From assembly GCA_002778195.1 (NCBI GenBank), contig PCDI01000005.1, positions 3,039,093 through 3,103,092 on the forward strand: DNA of 64,000 nucleotides, given 5' to 3'. Within the stretch, counting starts at the first letter, position 1. The number at the start of each line of letters is the position of its first letter. This document shows positions 1-10,900 of the stretch, piece after piece. This DNA comes from Raffaelea ambrosiae (lineage: Eukaryota; Ascomycota; Sordariomycetes; Ophiostomatales; Ophiostomataceae). The notes below the pieces were generated by a model. It was not told the origin of the DNA. It saw only the letters and a program-made list of their open reading frames with translations, and did not search any database. Made by a program: the position numbers and the translations under genes.

Positions 1-1
1 A

Positions 2-240
2 CCGCCTCAAGGCGGGCCCGGCTTCATGCATATGCCTCCTCCTCAGGCTGGCTGGGGTCCCAATGGCCCTGGCGGCCCTGGCGGCCCATCCCTTCGAAAT
101 GCCCCTTACCCTCCGGGTTGGTTCCCTCCACCAGGGCCTGGCTTCAACCCGAATGCACCCGGCCCGTGGAACAACTACTACCAACCACCCTTCGCCCAGG
201 GTCCTCCGGGACCAGGCAACAACGGACGTTCTCCACAACC

Positions 241-278
<38 letters not shown>

Positions 279-1318
279 TTCAACCGCCACAGGTTGCCCC
301 CGCACCCATCGGGGCTGGCGCTGACAAGGGCAAGGGGCCGACGCCGCCAGGACCAGCTGAGCTGCAATCCGAGCCGAAGTCACACAGCCAAACTCCTGGA
401 CAGCAGCCAACAAACAACAAGCCCATTCCTACGGGCCCTCGTGCTGGCAACGATGTTAAAAGGGCGGCTCCACAGCCAGCTGGTTTGGCAAATGCAGTGA
501 GGAGCGGGCTGCCAGACACCAGCATCTCCCCATTTCCCACCGGACCCAAGCCTGCCACCACGACCCAACCAACAAACCCCACCCCTGCAGGCTTCGAGAA
601 CAAGCCTCCTCAGCCTGCGGTTGGCGCTGCTAAGCAGCCAGGCGACGCCTCCAATGCAGCAGCTCTGCGTGACGCAACGGAAGCGGCCAAGGCTGCCGTG
701 GCCGTTGCTATGGCCAAGCTGGAGGGGGGCTCGGCCGCAGTGCAGTCAGGTCCGGTGGCACCGCAAGGTCCCCAAGGACAGTACACCAACGGCTCTTCTG
801 CTATGGATAACCTGACTAGAAAGGTTAATGAGATGCGGGTTAATGCTGCACGGACCGGCACAAACAATACGCGTGGCCGTGGACGGGGTGGCCCCGGCCG
901 TTCCAGGGTGGAAGTTCCCGATGCGGACTTTGACTTCGCGTCGTCGAATGCCAAGTTCAACAAGGCGGAATTGGAGAAGGAAGCGGGTGCTGGGCAGCCG
1001 GAGCCGGCTGAGGCCGAAGCTCCAATTGCTGAAACCGCCGAAGCAGACGGCGCAGAGGCAGAGGTTGCGCCGGCGTACAATAAAAAGGCGTCGTTCTTTG
1101 ACAACATCTCGAGCGAGGCCAAGGACCGAGCTGAGAAGGGCAGCCAGAAGGCTGGCGGCCGGGAGTGGCGTGGCGAGGAGCAGCGCCGCAACATCGAAAC
1201 CTTTGGACAGGGCAGCGTGGACGGTGGCTACCGGGGTCACCGGGGTCGGGGTCGGGGCCGTGGCCGCGGTGGATATGGCCGCGGGCGTGGCAACTTCCGC
1301 CGGAATAACGACCAGTGA
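2..1318 (+). CDS. SCD6: Scd6/Sum2/LSM14-family mRNP protein, C-terminal part (5' end outside window)
   Basis: The frame is already open at base 2, so the N-terminal LSm domain lies before the window. What is visible is a proline/glycine-rich linker, a polyglutamine run (CAG repeat near 241-275), an FDF region (DFDFASSNAKFNKAEL), an FFD box (YNKKASFFDNIS), a TFG box (REWRGEEQRRNIETFG) and a C-terminal RGG/RGRG tail. This FDF-FFD-TFG-RGG order defines the Scd6/Sum2/Rap55 family. These cytoplasmic proteins repress translation initiation and promote decapping in P-bodies through eIF4G, Dhh1 and Edc3/Dcp2 partners. The stop is TGA at 1316-1318. The gene converges on BCD1. The family call is firm. 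The start and total length cannot be judged. Confidence 0.9.
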
Positions 1319-2205
1319 GAATGCCCTCACTCCGGCCTCGCTCGGTGGAGACACATAGCATGCGACAGCTGTTCCTTTCTTGTTTCTTATTATTCATGAA
1401 GACAAACGACAGCATGTATTGGTTTTCAGCTCCATGGCTTATTTCCTTTTTCTCTTTCTTTTTGTTTGCTTCGGCTTTACGAGGAGTTTTCTTTTCAGCG
1501 TTGTTTTGATTGTTTGCATTACGAGTTTTGTTTTCTCGACGGTTCATATGTCTTGTTTGGACTTGTTTTGCTTTCTCATTCATGTCTTTTTGTACAATTA
1601 TACGATGTTTGTCTGGCAGGACGGTATCTCGAAAGGGCTGATGGGCGCAACATGGCCAATCGTGGGGGTTTTTTTTCCAAAAAGAAAAATGTTCGTTCTT
1701 GTCCTTAACTTATCAAACTTTTTTTCGCTTTTCTCTTACCGGTTTCTTTCCCGCAAAGAATCTCTTTAGTTGCGGTCTGGAGTTGACCCAAGCCTTTCTA
1801 TACGAAGGTGAATGAAAACAGGACAGCGGAGAGCAGGCGTCAAGTTGCTTCTTTTATTCATTTGCTTTCTTTGTGTTAATTCTCATTGAAGGAAAGGAAA
1901 AATGAGCTCTAAATTAGGGAGTCAAAGGTGTTTAGTTAGTTACGACTTGTGAAATGAACAAGAAACGAAAACTAGCAGCAAAGCCAGCCGAGTGGCCTTT
2001 CATGATACTATGGTATTGATCTACACTTGCTGCAATGCGATAAAATGTGAAATGATATACTTTGAACATGGAACGCTAAATATTAAAAAAAAAGAAACGA
2101 GAAAGAAAGAGAACAGAAAAGGAAACGAAAGGGGCTTGCTCAACAACTCCGCAAACAAAAAATACGTCAGTTTTTTCTATATTACCCTCCAGTACGCATT
2201 TTCCC
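1319..2205. other. Convergent 3' intergenic region
   Basis: This is the shared 3' flank of the Scd6-like gene and BCD1. It is T-rich near 1380-1760 and A-rich near 2080-2130, as expected for 3' UTRs and polyadenylation signals. The short reading frames here show no conserved domain. I see no RNA gene. Confidence 0.6.
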
Positions 2206-4158
2206 TCAGTCGGCCTCATCACCAGAGCCTTCTGACCAGGATTCGTACACAACCAGGCCCGGTTTTGACGGCGCAACAGCATTGGAAGCGAGCACGCCGT
2301 TGTCGTTTGATTCCGCAACCTCTTTGATCAGCTTCAAGATCTCTCCCTCTTGCTCGTCTTCTTCTTCTTGTTCGTCGTCGTCGTCGTCGTCGTCGTCATC
2401 GTCCTCCTCGCTATCATCGTCTTCGCTTGATGTGCCTTCACTGCTCGTTTCGCTTTCGTCCATTTGCAGCGGGTTTCGGCTCGCAGCAGCATTTGCTTCT
2501 TCGGCATCGGCCATGTCTTCGTCGCCATCTGGATCATCCACCGCATGCCCAGTCTTTCTCTTCTTTGCGTCTCTAGGCTGTTGCAGTGGCTGCTGGCTTG
2601 CGGCTGCGGCTGCCGCCGTCCGTTTCTGGGCCGCATGGCCCTGGGCAGCGCTGCTGCCTTCGCGTCGAGCTGTTGAGCCCAGCACGTGTCCGCTTGGTAG
2701 CTCCTCCCCCTCATCGTCGTATTGTGCGTGGCTGTCGTCTTTGTCGGCCGGCGACGCCCCCCGAGGCAAGACGTAGATGGTCGGAAACTCGAGGACCGAC
2801 CGCCCGCGCAGTGCCGTCGTCAATGTGTCCACGGCGTCGATGGGGATGAGTTCTTTGCTGCGGCGCGGTGGTGGTAGTGCATCTTTGCCGGCCACCGGGG
2901 GTCGTCCGACGACCCGGGATGGGACTTGCGGCTGCAGCAAGAAATAGCGGAAGCGGCGCTTGGCAGCCAAGGCGTCTTCGTCGTCCATCTGGTCGTCTTT
3001 GGTGGCTTCTTTGGCAGAATGGAGCACCGCTGCTGCTGCTGCAGCTGCTGCAGAGGATTCTTGGACGCCGTCGCCGCCGCCGCCGCCGCCGCCACCACCC
3101 TTCCGCATCCATGCCCCCGTTTCTGGATTTTGGAATGCGTAGACAGAGTAGAAGCTTCTGCTGCTGGTGTTATCCACCAGCATATCGAGTGTCTGCATCT
3201 GCGTCTGCTGGGCGTATTTCTCCTGCTCTTTCGACGGCGCTGGCGCCTCAGCCGCCTTGCCGTGCTCGTTTCCCGTCCGCCCCTCCTCAGCACCATCAAC
3301 CATGACACCTTCGTCCACCCCTTCTTCTTCTGCGTCCCCCGCGTCCCCTGCTTCTTCCACCTCCTCCACCGGCGCCCCCCCTTGTTCTTGTACTAGCCAT
3401 GCCATGGTTGCTGCGTAGGCACGGTAGACCGGCACGTTGTCGAACTGGCGCCGGAGGATCCGTGTTGGCTTGGCCGCAATGCCGTCCTCGTATACCTGCC
3501 ACTCCACCTGCCATCGTATGTGTGCGGCACGTGTCTTTTTCCCCGTGGCATGGCTGCTGGTGGCGTCCCGGCTGGCAATGGTCGCCACGTTTGTGCTGTT
3601 TTCCCGCTGCCGAGCCGATGCTGCGGGTGCCCTCAGGAGCTCAATGTCGCCGCGCCGACACAGCGCCTGGATCTTTCTGGTCAGGCGAACATTGTTGGCG
3701 CCGCCGCCGCTGCTGTTGCTGCTGTCCAGATAGTATTGCAAATCGCGCGGAACGGCCGGCACGAACTGGAGCCTCTTGTGCTTGTTATTGTTATTGTTGT
3801 GGTTGAGGTGGCCCTGTCGAGAGTGGTGTTGCTGCTGCTGCTGCTGCTGTTGCTGCTCGTCCTGCCAGTCGCGCGGATGCAACAGCTGGCGGTCCTCAAT
3901 CATGTGTTTGCGGTTGCGGGACACGGACACTTCGATGCCGTGCATGAAGTTGTAGTCGTGGTCGAGGCCGGCATCGGTTTGAAGGCGTTTTCGGGGGACG
4001 AAAGCTGTGACATCACGGATGCCGCTGCAGCCGGCGCGAGCACGGTGACGGCGGTTGCAGGGAACGGAACAGTAGCCGATGCCACACCGGGGGCATTTGT
4101 ATTTGGGAGGAACAGCGCGGCAGATGCCGCAGAGTGTGGTCAACAGCGGATCGGACAT
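2206..4158 (-). CDS. BCD1: Box C/D snoRNA assembly factor Bcd1 (zf-HIT protein)
   Basis: A single exon encodes 650 aa. Residues 10-44 form a HIT zinc finger (C10, C13, C22, C25, C30, C34, H38, C44). The segment that follows (DVTAFVPRKRLQTDAGLDHDYNF) is characteristic of Bcd1/ZNHIT6. Bcd1 is a nuclear factor needed for stability and assembly of box C/D snoRNPs, with R2TP and Rsa1/Hit1. The protein is longer than the yeast one because of low-complexity inserts: a polyQ run near residue 103, poly-Gly and poly-Ala runs, and a C-terminal acidic block of about 15 D/E residues. The conserved core is spread through the N-terminal two thirds. Its putative promoter holds an unusual palindrome at 4419-4432. 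Confidence 0.9.
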   Translation of the reverse strand: MSDPLLTTLCGICRAVPPKYKCPRCGIGYCSVPCNRRHRARAGCSGIRDVTAFVPRKRLQTDAGLDHDYNFMHGIEVSVSRNRKHMIEDRQLLHPRDWQDEQQQQQQQQQHHSRQGHLNHNNNNNKHKRLQFVPAVPRDLQYYLDSSNSSGGGANNVRLTRKIQALCRRGDIELLRAPAASARQRENSTNVATIASRDATSSHATGKKTRAAHIRWQVEWQVYEDGIAAKPTRILRRQFDNVPVYRAYAATMAWLVQEQGGAPVEEVEEAGDAGDAEEEGVDEGVMVDGAEEGRTGNEHGKAAEAPAPSKEQEKYAQQTQMQTLDMLVDNTSSRSFYSVYAFQNPETGAWMRKGGGGGGGGGDGVQESSAAAAAAAAVLHSAKEATKDDQMDDEDALAAKRRFRYFLLQPQVPSRVVGRPPVAGKDALPPPRRSKELIPIDAVDTLTTALRGRSVLEFPTIYVLPRGASPADKDDSHAQYDDEGEELPSGHVLGSTARREGSSAAQGHAAQKRTAAAAAASQQPLQQPRDAKKRKTGHAVDDPDGDEDMADAEEANAAASRNPLQMDESETSSEGTSSEDDDSEEDDDDDDDDDDEQEEEDEQEGEILKLIKEVAESNDNGVLASNAVAPSKPGLVVYESWSEGSGDEAD

Positions 4159-5030
4159 GGCATTGGAGGGAGGTAGGATGTTGGTTAGGACTGTCGCAGA
4201 GGCAGCTTTCGTCGGCGTCGTTTTTCAGATTGATTGAGAATGGTTTTTTTTTAATGGAATTGGCAGAGCCAAAGGTACACAGCCAATGTATGAGAAAGCA
4301 GGCTGAAAAAAGAAAGAAAGCGAGATGGCGCCTGGCTGGTATGAGAAGCAAAACTTTCGGTTGTCGAAAGTTCAAGAAAGCGAAGCTCGAGAAAACAGGT
4401 AGCTCAGCACGAAAAAATCTTATCGCGATAAGGGGCCTCCAGGAACCGTTGCCACTGGCACCCACTTTTCTCTACATAACAACAACCATTAGGGAGAGCT
4501 TACAATTGGTTATGCACTGTAGTTACAACGTCCTTGAAGATATGATAAATAAATTACTCCTGGCCGGGTCGGCCCCTCCGAACAGTGGAAGAGCAGCTAA
4601 TATACGCATGAAACGAGAGCAAGACATAAAAATAGAAAAAAAAAAAAAAGAAAAACGCAAGAGCAACAGACTAAGTCAGAGATATATGTAGCGAAAAAAG
4701 AAACAAAAACATAACACAACGCCAACTTGCTCACGGCATTTTCAGAACCTGTCCAAACGAAAAAAAAAAATATAATCCGATAAAAAGAAAGAAAAAATGA
4801 AGACGAAAGAAGTGCAAATTTGTGACATGCTGTGGCGTCTGTCAGTCATGTATCGTTGGTGGGTAGGTCTCAAGTTTGGTGACCAATCCAGAAGTCCCAT
4901 GCCTGGAGCTTCTGTCTACTGTGGTGCCACGGCGTTCATTCTGGCAACCCATTTCAAGGATCAATTAATTCGTAGGAGCCGGTTTCTGTTTCCTTGTCGT
5001 TTACCAGCCCCATCCTCTCCGATCATGTAG
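4159..5030. other. BCD1 5' flank and 3' flank of the DENN gene
   Basis: Tandem spacer between the 5' end of BCD1 and the 3' end of the next minus-strand gene. It is A-rich at 4615-4800. Apart from the palindrome at 4419-4432, nothing is recognisable and no reading frame has a domain. Confidence 0.5.
4419..4432. promoter_or_regulatory. 14-bp perfect palindrome CTTATCGCGATAAG upstream of BCD1
   Basis: The sequence CTTATCGCGATAAG reads the same on both strands. It lies about 260 bases upstream of the BCD1 start. It contains inverted GATAA cores, which would suit a GATA factor pair. Each half (GCGATAAG) is also one base from the yeast PAC element GCGATGAG of ribosome-biogenesis promoters, which would fit a snoRNP gene. 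The palindrome is seen directly; the factor is inference. Confidence 0.4.
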
Positions 5031-7928
5031 TCAACGCGTACCACCGAGCGCGCTGATGCGCGCACCCGAGGGGCGGTGGATCAGGCTGTCGGTGTGCTTG
5101 CCGACAACGCCATCCTGCGGCAGCGCCTCAATGTCGCTGCGCTCTGCGTACTCGTCCTCGTCCTCGACAATCTTGGTCGGGATGTCGTGGCCGACAACAT
5201 ACTGCTGCGACGAGCGCTCCGGGGTCGTTGCCGTCGAGGCAATCGACATGGAGGTGCTGGCCCGGTTGGGGATCAGATCCGGCGTCGGCGGGATGCTGGA
5301 TGACCGGCCGGAGGCCGGGTGAAGCAGGCTGTCATCGCCCAGGTCCGAGGTGGACTGGCCGTCGTCGCTCGGTCCCACTGACAGGTTGCTGTTCCGGCGG
5401 GGGCTTGGGGTCCCCCGCTGGCGGTCGTCATCCGACGCGTCAATCACGGCGTCCTGCGCCAGCTGGAGGCCCTCAACAGCGGCCTGGCACTGCTCCGCAA
5501 TGTTGCGGATGATGTGGGCAATGGCGTCCGTCTTGTCCTTGAGGTGACGGTCGGCCACGTCCTTGAAGACAGCAGCCGACTGGCGCTTGCTCTCCTCGCT
5601 CTCGTCGTAGGTCTGCTCGAGCTCCTCGATGATGTCGTCGGGCTTGGTCAGCGACTCAATGAGGTGCTCCATGTGGTGGCTCTGGCCACCAATGAGGCTG
5701 CGCAGGTGCAGCACCACACGGCGAGCCTCGTCTCTTTGACGGGCCAGCGTGACGTTGGTGTGCTTGAGAGCGGAGAGCTCCTTGGTGTTGCGCTTCCGCT
5801 CGCGCTCGAGCTCCTCAGCAATCTCCTGCTGGAGGACAAGAGCCTCGAGAGCATCGTCACGCTGCTTCTCGGTGCCAGTGAGGCGGACAGACAGGCGGGC
5901 GTTGTCGTCCTTCTGCTGGTCGATGAGACCAACAAGACGGCGGTTCTCGCGCTTGTGGTTCTCAATCTTGACCTTGAGATCTTGGGTCTCCTTGGTGAGC
6001 TGCTCAGCGAAGGCCTGGAACTTGAGGAACTGTAGAGGGAGTGGGTAACATGGTCAGCAATTGCGTCGGAAATAAAGGATGAAGAAAGGCACAAAAAGAA
6101 GAATATCACATACCTGCTGCTTCCAGCTCTCCAGCTCCTCAACGAGGTAGTTGTTGCGCTTGGTGACCTTGGCAAGCTCGGTGTCCATGCGGCCCTTGAG
6201 GTTGATGAAGTCCTGCCAGGCCTCGAGAGCGTCACGAGAGTATTGGTTGCGCTCGCGCACAATCTCGTTGAGGTGGCGCATGGAGACCTTGGTCATCAGA
6301 GGCTTCTTGACGGAGCCGCCGAAGACGGCCTTAATGCCCGAGTTTCGGCCCATCTTCTCGCAGACATGGTCCATGACAGCCATGACGGAGTCCTGGTTCC
6401 ACCACTCGGGGTCCTGGATCGACTCGACCTCGCCGCGCATGACAATGATCTGGCCGGCCGGCACAAGCTTGCCACCGCCGTAGGCAGAGCGCAGGTGCTG
6501 AGGAACACCCGAGGGCGTCACATCACCGTTCAGGGACTGCGTCAGACGGGTGACGAACTTGTTGCGCTGGCTGACCGTCAGGGCAGTTGGCGGGCTGGAG
6601 GTGAGGACAAAGTTGCGGTCCAGGTCGACGACCAGAGCGTCGGTAGGCGCGGTGAAAAGAGAGCGGCACTCGGCCGTGATACCCAGAATGTACGGGCCAG
6701 GCTCCTGGACGAGCTCCTTGGCATGGCGAGCATGGACGACAGGGACGTACAGGCCGCTCCACTCATACACGCGGACGCAGAAGCGGACGCTCTCGGCGGC
6801 AATGGTCAGCATGGCGGGATAGTGGCTGACAAAGATGATGCGGCGAGTGGGCGAAATGGCCGCCTCCATGACACCGACAATGTTGGGGATGGACAGACAG
6901 CAGAACAGGGGCCACATGGCGAAGTTCTGGAAGCCGGTGGGCGACGACGGGAACTGGTAGCAGAGAGCATAGTCCTTCATGTCGATGCGGACGAGGTCGT
7001 TCAGGCGAGGCGCCGGGAAGCTGAGGATGCGGGAAACCTCCTCGGCGTGGAAGAGATTGGTGGCCTTGTTCCAGTGGATCCACATGCCACGCAGGTAGTC
7101 GCCCAGCAGGTTGTAGAGCGGGTAGCGCGACAGGAAGGACAGGCAGTAGGGAATCCAGTAGGTCTCGTCGGCGTTGTCGTAGAAGTCGGTCTCGGTGCGC
7201 TTGCGGAGGTCGCGGATGGTCTCGGCGCGCTTCTCGTCGGCGCGAGACCACACACGCAGGCAGATGCCGTAGAGCGTGTGGGACGAATCCTGCTGGAGGA
7301 CGAACGAGTGGTGCACGCAGTGTGGCTGGCTGCGGCCGGTGCAGATTTCCACATCGTGCGGGAAGCAAGCCTGGTGGTGTTAGTGGAAGCGGCTGGAGGG
7401 GCAGGCATAGACAGCAAAACCAGAAATGAAGCCAAATTGGCAGCAGATTGGCAACATATTGGCAACAAATCGGCGAGATCACCATCACCACGCGCGAAGC
7501 TGGACATCAACAGGCTCAAGAGGACTCGGTGAACTCACCCGCATGGCAGCGTGCAGAGAACGCGCAATCTCGTTGTCCTGCTCGAGGCGAGGACTGCTTC
7601 CGAGAATCTCAGGCAGCCAGAACTGGCCAACGGCACCCTTCATGTGGCCGATCTTGCCCTGGGTGGGAGAAGGCGCCTTCACCCACTGCGAGGGCTCGCG
7701 GCCGACACCGCAGACCATGTAGGCATGGGTGAGGGTCTTGGGGGTGCGCTGCTGGGGCTTGCCGTTCAGGGTCGACGGGATTGGCTGGGTAATGCGAGAG
7801 TGAAGCGACGAGGTGCGGCTCGGGATAATCAGATTGTTGTCGCCTTGGTCGCGGGTGCTGGGACGCGCATCGCGGTCGCTGGTGCGAGGCCGCGTGAACG
7901 ACGAGTGGGCATTCAACGAAGGAGCCAT
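5031..7928 (-). CDS. DENN (AEX-3) domain protein, putative Rab GEF
   Basis: I read three exons: 7928-7539, 7370-6114 and 6029-5031, giving 881 aa. Both introns are phase 0 with donors GTGAGT and GTATGT. Splicing joins HAAMR to ACFPHDVEICTG and SWKQQ to FLKFQAFAEQL. The N-terminus has a uDENN segment (AYMVCGVGREPSQWVKAP). The central block SPTRRIIFVSHYPAMLTIAAESVR is a typical cDENN core, followed by VYVPVVHARHAKEL and PGPYILGI. The last third is a long coiled coil and then a Ser-rich tail. DENN proteins act as guanine nucleotide exchange factors for Rab GTPases in vesicle traffic; the Rab partner cannot be read from sequence. Fungal homologues combine DENN with a C-terminal coiled coil in the same way. 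Confidence 0.85.
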
Positions 7929-10900
7929 GTTGTTTGCTTTGGTCGTGTTTGAAAAGAGGAAGAGAGAGAAATGGCCGGTCTGTGGGCGTGGGATATCTGA
8001 ACAAGCTGAGAATGTCCTGGGACGGGTTGGGGCTGTCTGGCAGGGCAGGGCGGAAAAGCTCAGACAAAGAAAACAAACAGGCTGGCGAACGACAACAAGG
8101 AGATAGATGGATGCTCGCAGAGCAGTGGCAGTGACAGAAGAAACAGAAAAAGAGTGTGTGATGTGGTGAGACCAAACGACAGTCGCCGACTCGTAACGCG
8201 TCTCAATGCTCCACTTTGTTGCTCGAGCAGACCGAGGCTGGCTGGCTTCACGACAAGGTGCACAGTCACACACAGCCCACGATGCACGATGCTGTTTGGC
8301 TGCTGCGAGAGCTCACAGGTGCAGATGAAGCTGGCGATGTTAACCTGGAGTCAGTTGGAATGGAAGGGAAAGAAGAGAAAAAAGGAAGGAAAAACACGGG
8401 AGGAGGGAAAGAGAAGAAAAGCGAGCAGACGGGGGGGGGGNGGGAGATGAGGAGGGAGAGGCAAGGGGCCCTCCAGATCAGAAAAGGGTAAGGCAGGCCC
8501 CGAGTGTGACGGGGGTGCAGGGGCGTGGAGCGAGCGAGGTAGATCGCTGCAGGAGAGCACATGAGATACGCAGGAGACTCACATAATCGGATATCCTTAT
8601 TAGACAGTCAGTGGGCGCTGTTAGCTGCTAATGGCACTACCGTGTATTGGCTGTTTGCGGCGCGACGGCCACCCAGTCCGTCTGCAGGACGCCTGCGGAC
8701 ACACAGAGCACATCATTCTGTAAGATAGTTACAGCAGCCAGGATGACCGGGGGCGGACAGGAAGAGGACCCGTCGATAATGGCCAGAGACTAATGCGTGG
8801 GAGGCTCATGCTGGCCTGGGGAGCTGGGCCAGTGCTGAGGCACGGCGAGGAAGGCGAGAAATCAGAAAGACTCTCGCAATTGGAAAATGCAGTGGAGCGC
8901 GACGTCCAGGTTTGCCAGGGGTGGATGCTGCAGAGGTGGAAAAGGTGTGGCCGACAAGGATCATGGGCTCCAATTACCCCTTTTTTTTTCTGCTGGCGAG
9001 GACGGAATATGGTGCTAGCGTTCGATAGGCCAGGGACCCCAAAGTAGACAAACGGCGGGCGGAGAAAGCGTGCAGGAAATTGCACGCGAGAAGAATTTAG
9101 AAAGTACGCGAAAACCGGTGATGAACAAGTAGGCAACGAGAAGCAGAAAAAAAACAGTGCAGAAAAAAAAGATCGTGTACTTTTTTTCGACCTCTCTGTT
9201 CTGACAAATGTACTCTGTGATTTTTCTGTCCCGCATACTGCGGCGCGGCCGCGAATGAGGCAGGAACGCCAGCCCGCCAGGTTCGCTCTTTCCCAATTCC
9301 ACTGGCAGCGAAGAACCCCGTCGCTCGAGCTCGCCACAAAACGGCCGCTGAAAGTTACATAGTAAATGTACTCGTACTGTTCGTTGCTGTGCCTTGGCCA
9401 GTGTGCTTCACCCCCTCCCCTCCATGTACAACCACAATAGCCCCTTACGTTTCTGTGGAGCTTTCCCGTCTGAGATTAGTGCCGATACCAACATGTGGTT
9501 GTGTGAGCGTTCCCTTGTTTATTGCCCCTATTATAGACTAACGTGCTGGGCGACGGGACAGCCTACAGGTGAGCTGAGGTGGTTTCGCGTCCGCCAGGTC
9601 CAGGGTCGCAGTAGGAGATGCTCGTACATGCAGAAGAGATGATGGCCAGGAACAGCGCGAGATGGGGTCTTCGAGATCTCTCATACTACTATGTACTATG
9701 TACTACATAGTAACTATTTGCTGTGGACAATGCAAGATACGGTGAGGACAGAACCGAACGAGGACCGGAAGAGAGCTATTTCTATGGAGGATGTCTTACT
9801 CGTGCTGTGGCGGGTGTGAGTGAGACCGGCATGCACGAAGAGGCAGCCGTGAGGATATCTGCACAGGTAGGGAGGCTGCGGCTGTCGCATCTGAGACACG
9901 GCCAGGTGGCGTGCCTGGCGCCGGCGCTCGTCTTGGACAGCCCAGACCAGCGATCGCATTACAAAAGGTTTGGATACGAAACGAGACATAGAACACACAC
10001 AGAACAAAACAAAACAGGAAGAAGAAAAGGCGCGAAAAAAAAGAAAGGCAAGGCCGTGGCACGACCGTATCTTACAGCACACCGGAACCCAGAAACACAG
10101 GAAACACAAAAATTCGCTCTTCACCGAATGGGCGGCCGACCTGTCTTTTGCTGAAACAGCCCGGGGAAGTTTAATGACCACCACGTCCAGGAAAGCCTGC
10201 TGTTGGGTAGCCCATTTGGCGAGGACCGGCAGCGGGCGGCCGACGATCTTTCCAAATCCAGTCGGAGTCTGCGAAGGTGCAGACCCATTGATGTGCAAAC
10301 TCCATGAACTCTCTGGAGTCCGAGTGACTTGCTCGTATCTTACCGGAACACCGTGCTCGACAGTGCTCTCTGGCCTTGTTCGGACCCGTCCGTTCTCTCT
10401 GTACTTTGTTCTCTGCTCTCTGTTTCCGGTTCTGTTCCTGCTCTACGAGTGCTTGTACGGCTACTATCTTGCATGGGAAAACAGGTGCTTACCTGAGATA
10501 GCAAGATACTACTGTGTATGTACATTCAACGGCACTCCATGACACTTATAGAGGGCACTGTTACTGTTGGCCATGACTACTACTGTTGGCCTCGGGTGGC
10601 CAGGCCCGTCGGACAAGAGGACGCGTCAAAAGAGACCAACACCACAACACGAGAACAGACCACAGAACCCACCAATATGCAGGCCCAGCAGAGCAATTCA
10701 TGCTCAAGCGAAATGCCCGAGCGAGGCGCACAGGGAAGGCCGTGCCTCTTCCTCCTCCTCCGCCCCGGCCACCAGAAACTTGGACCGCAGGCCGCTCGCT
10801 CACATGGACCCGCCTCTTGCGTGGTTCTCTGCCCGCGAAGGGCCGAGCACCTGGAATAGCCCGGAGAGGAAGAGGCGAAAAAAAAAAAGATACGAGCCAG

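Noticed and set aside
6243..7532. 429-codon plus-strand frame opposite the DENN gene
   Set aside because: A shadow of a DENN exon with no conserved motif; it also crosses the DENN intron 1.
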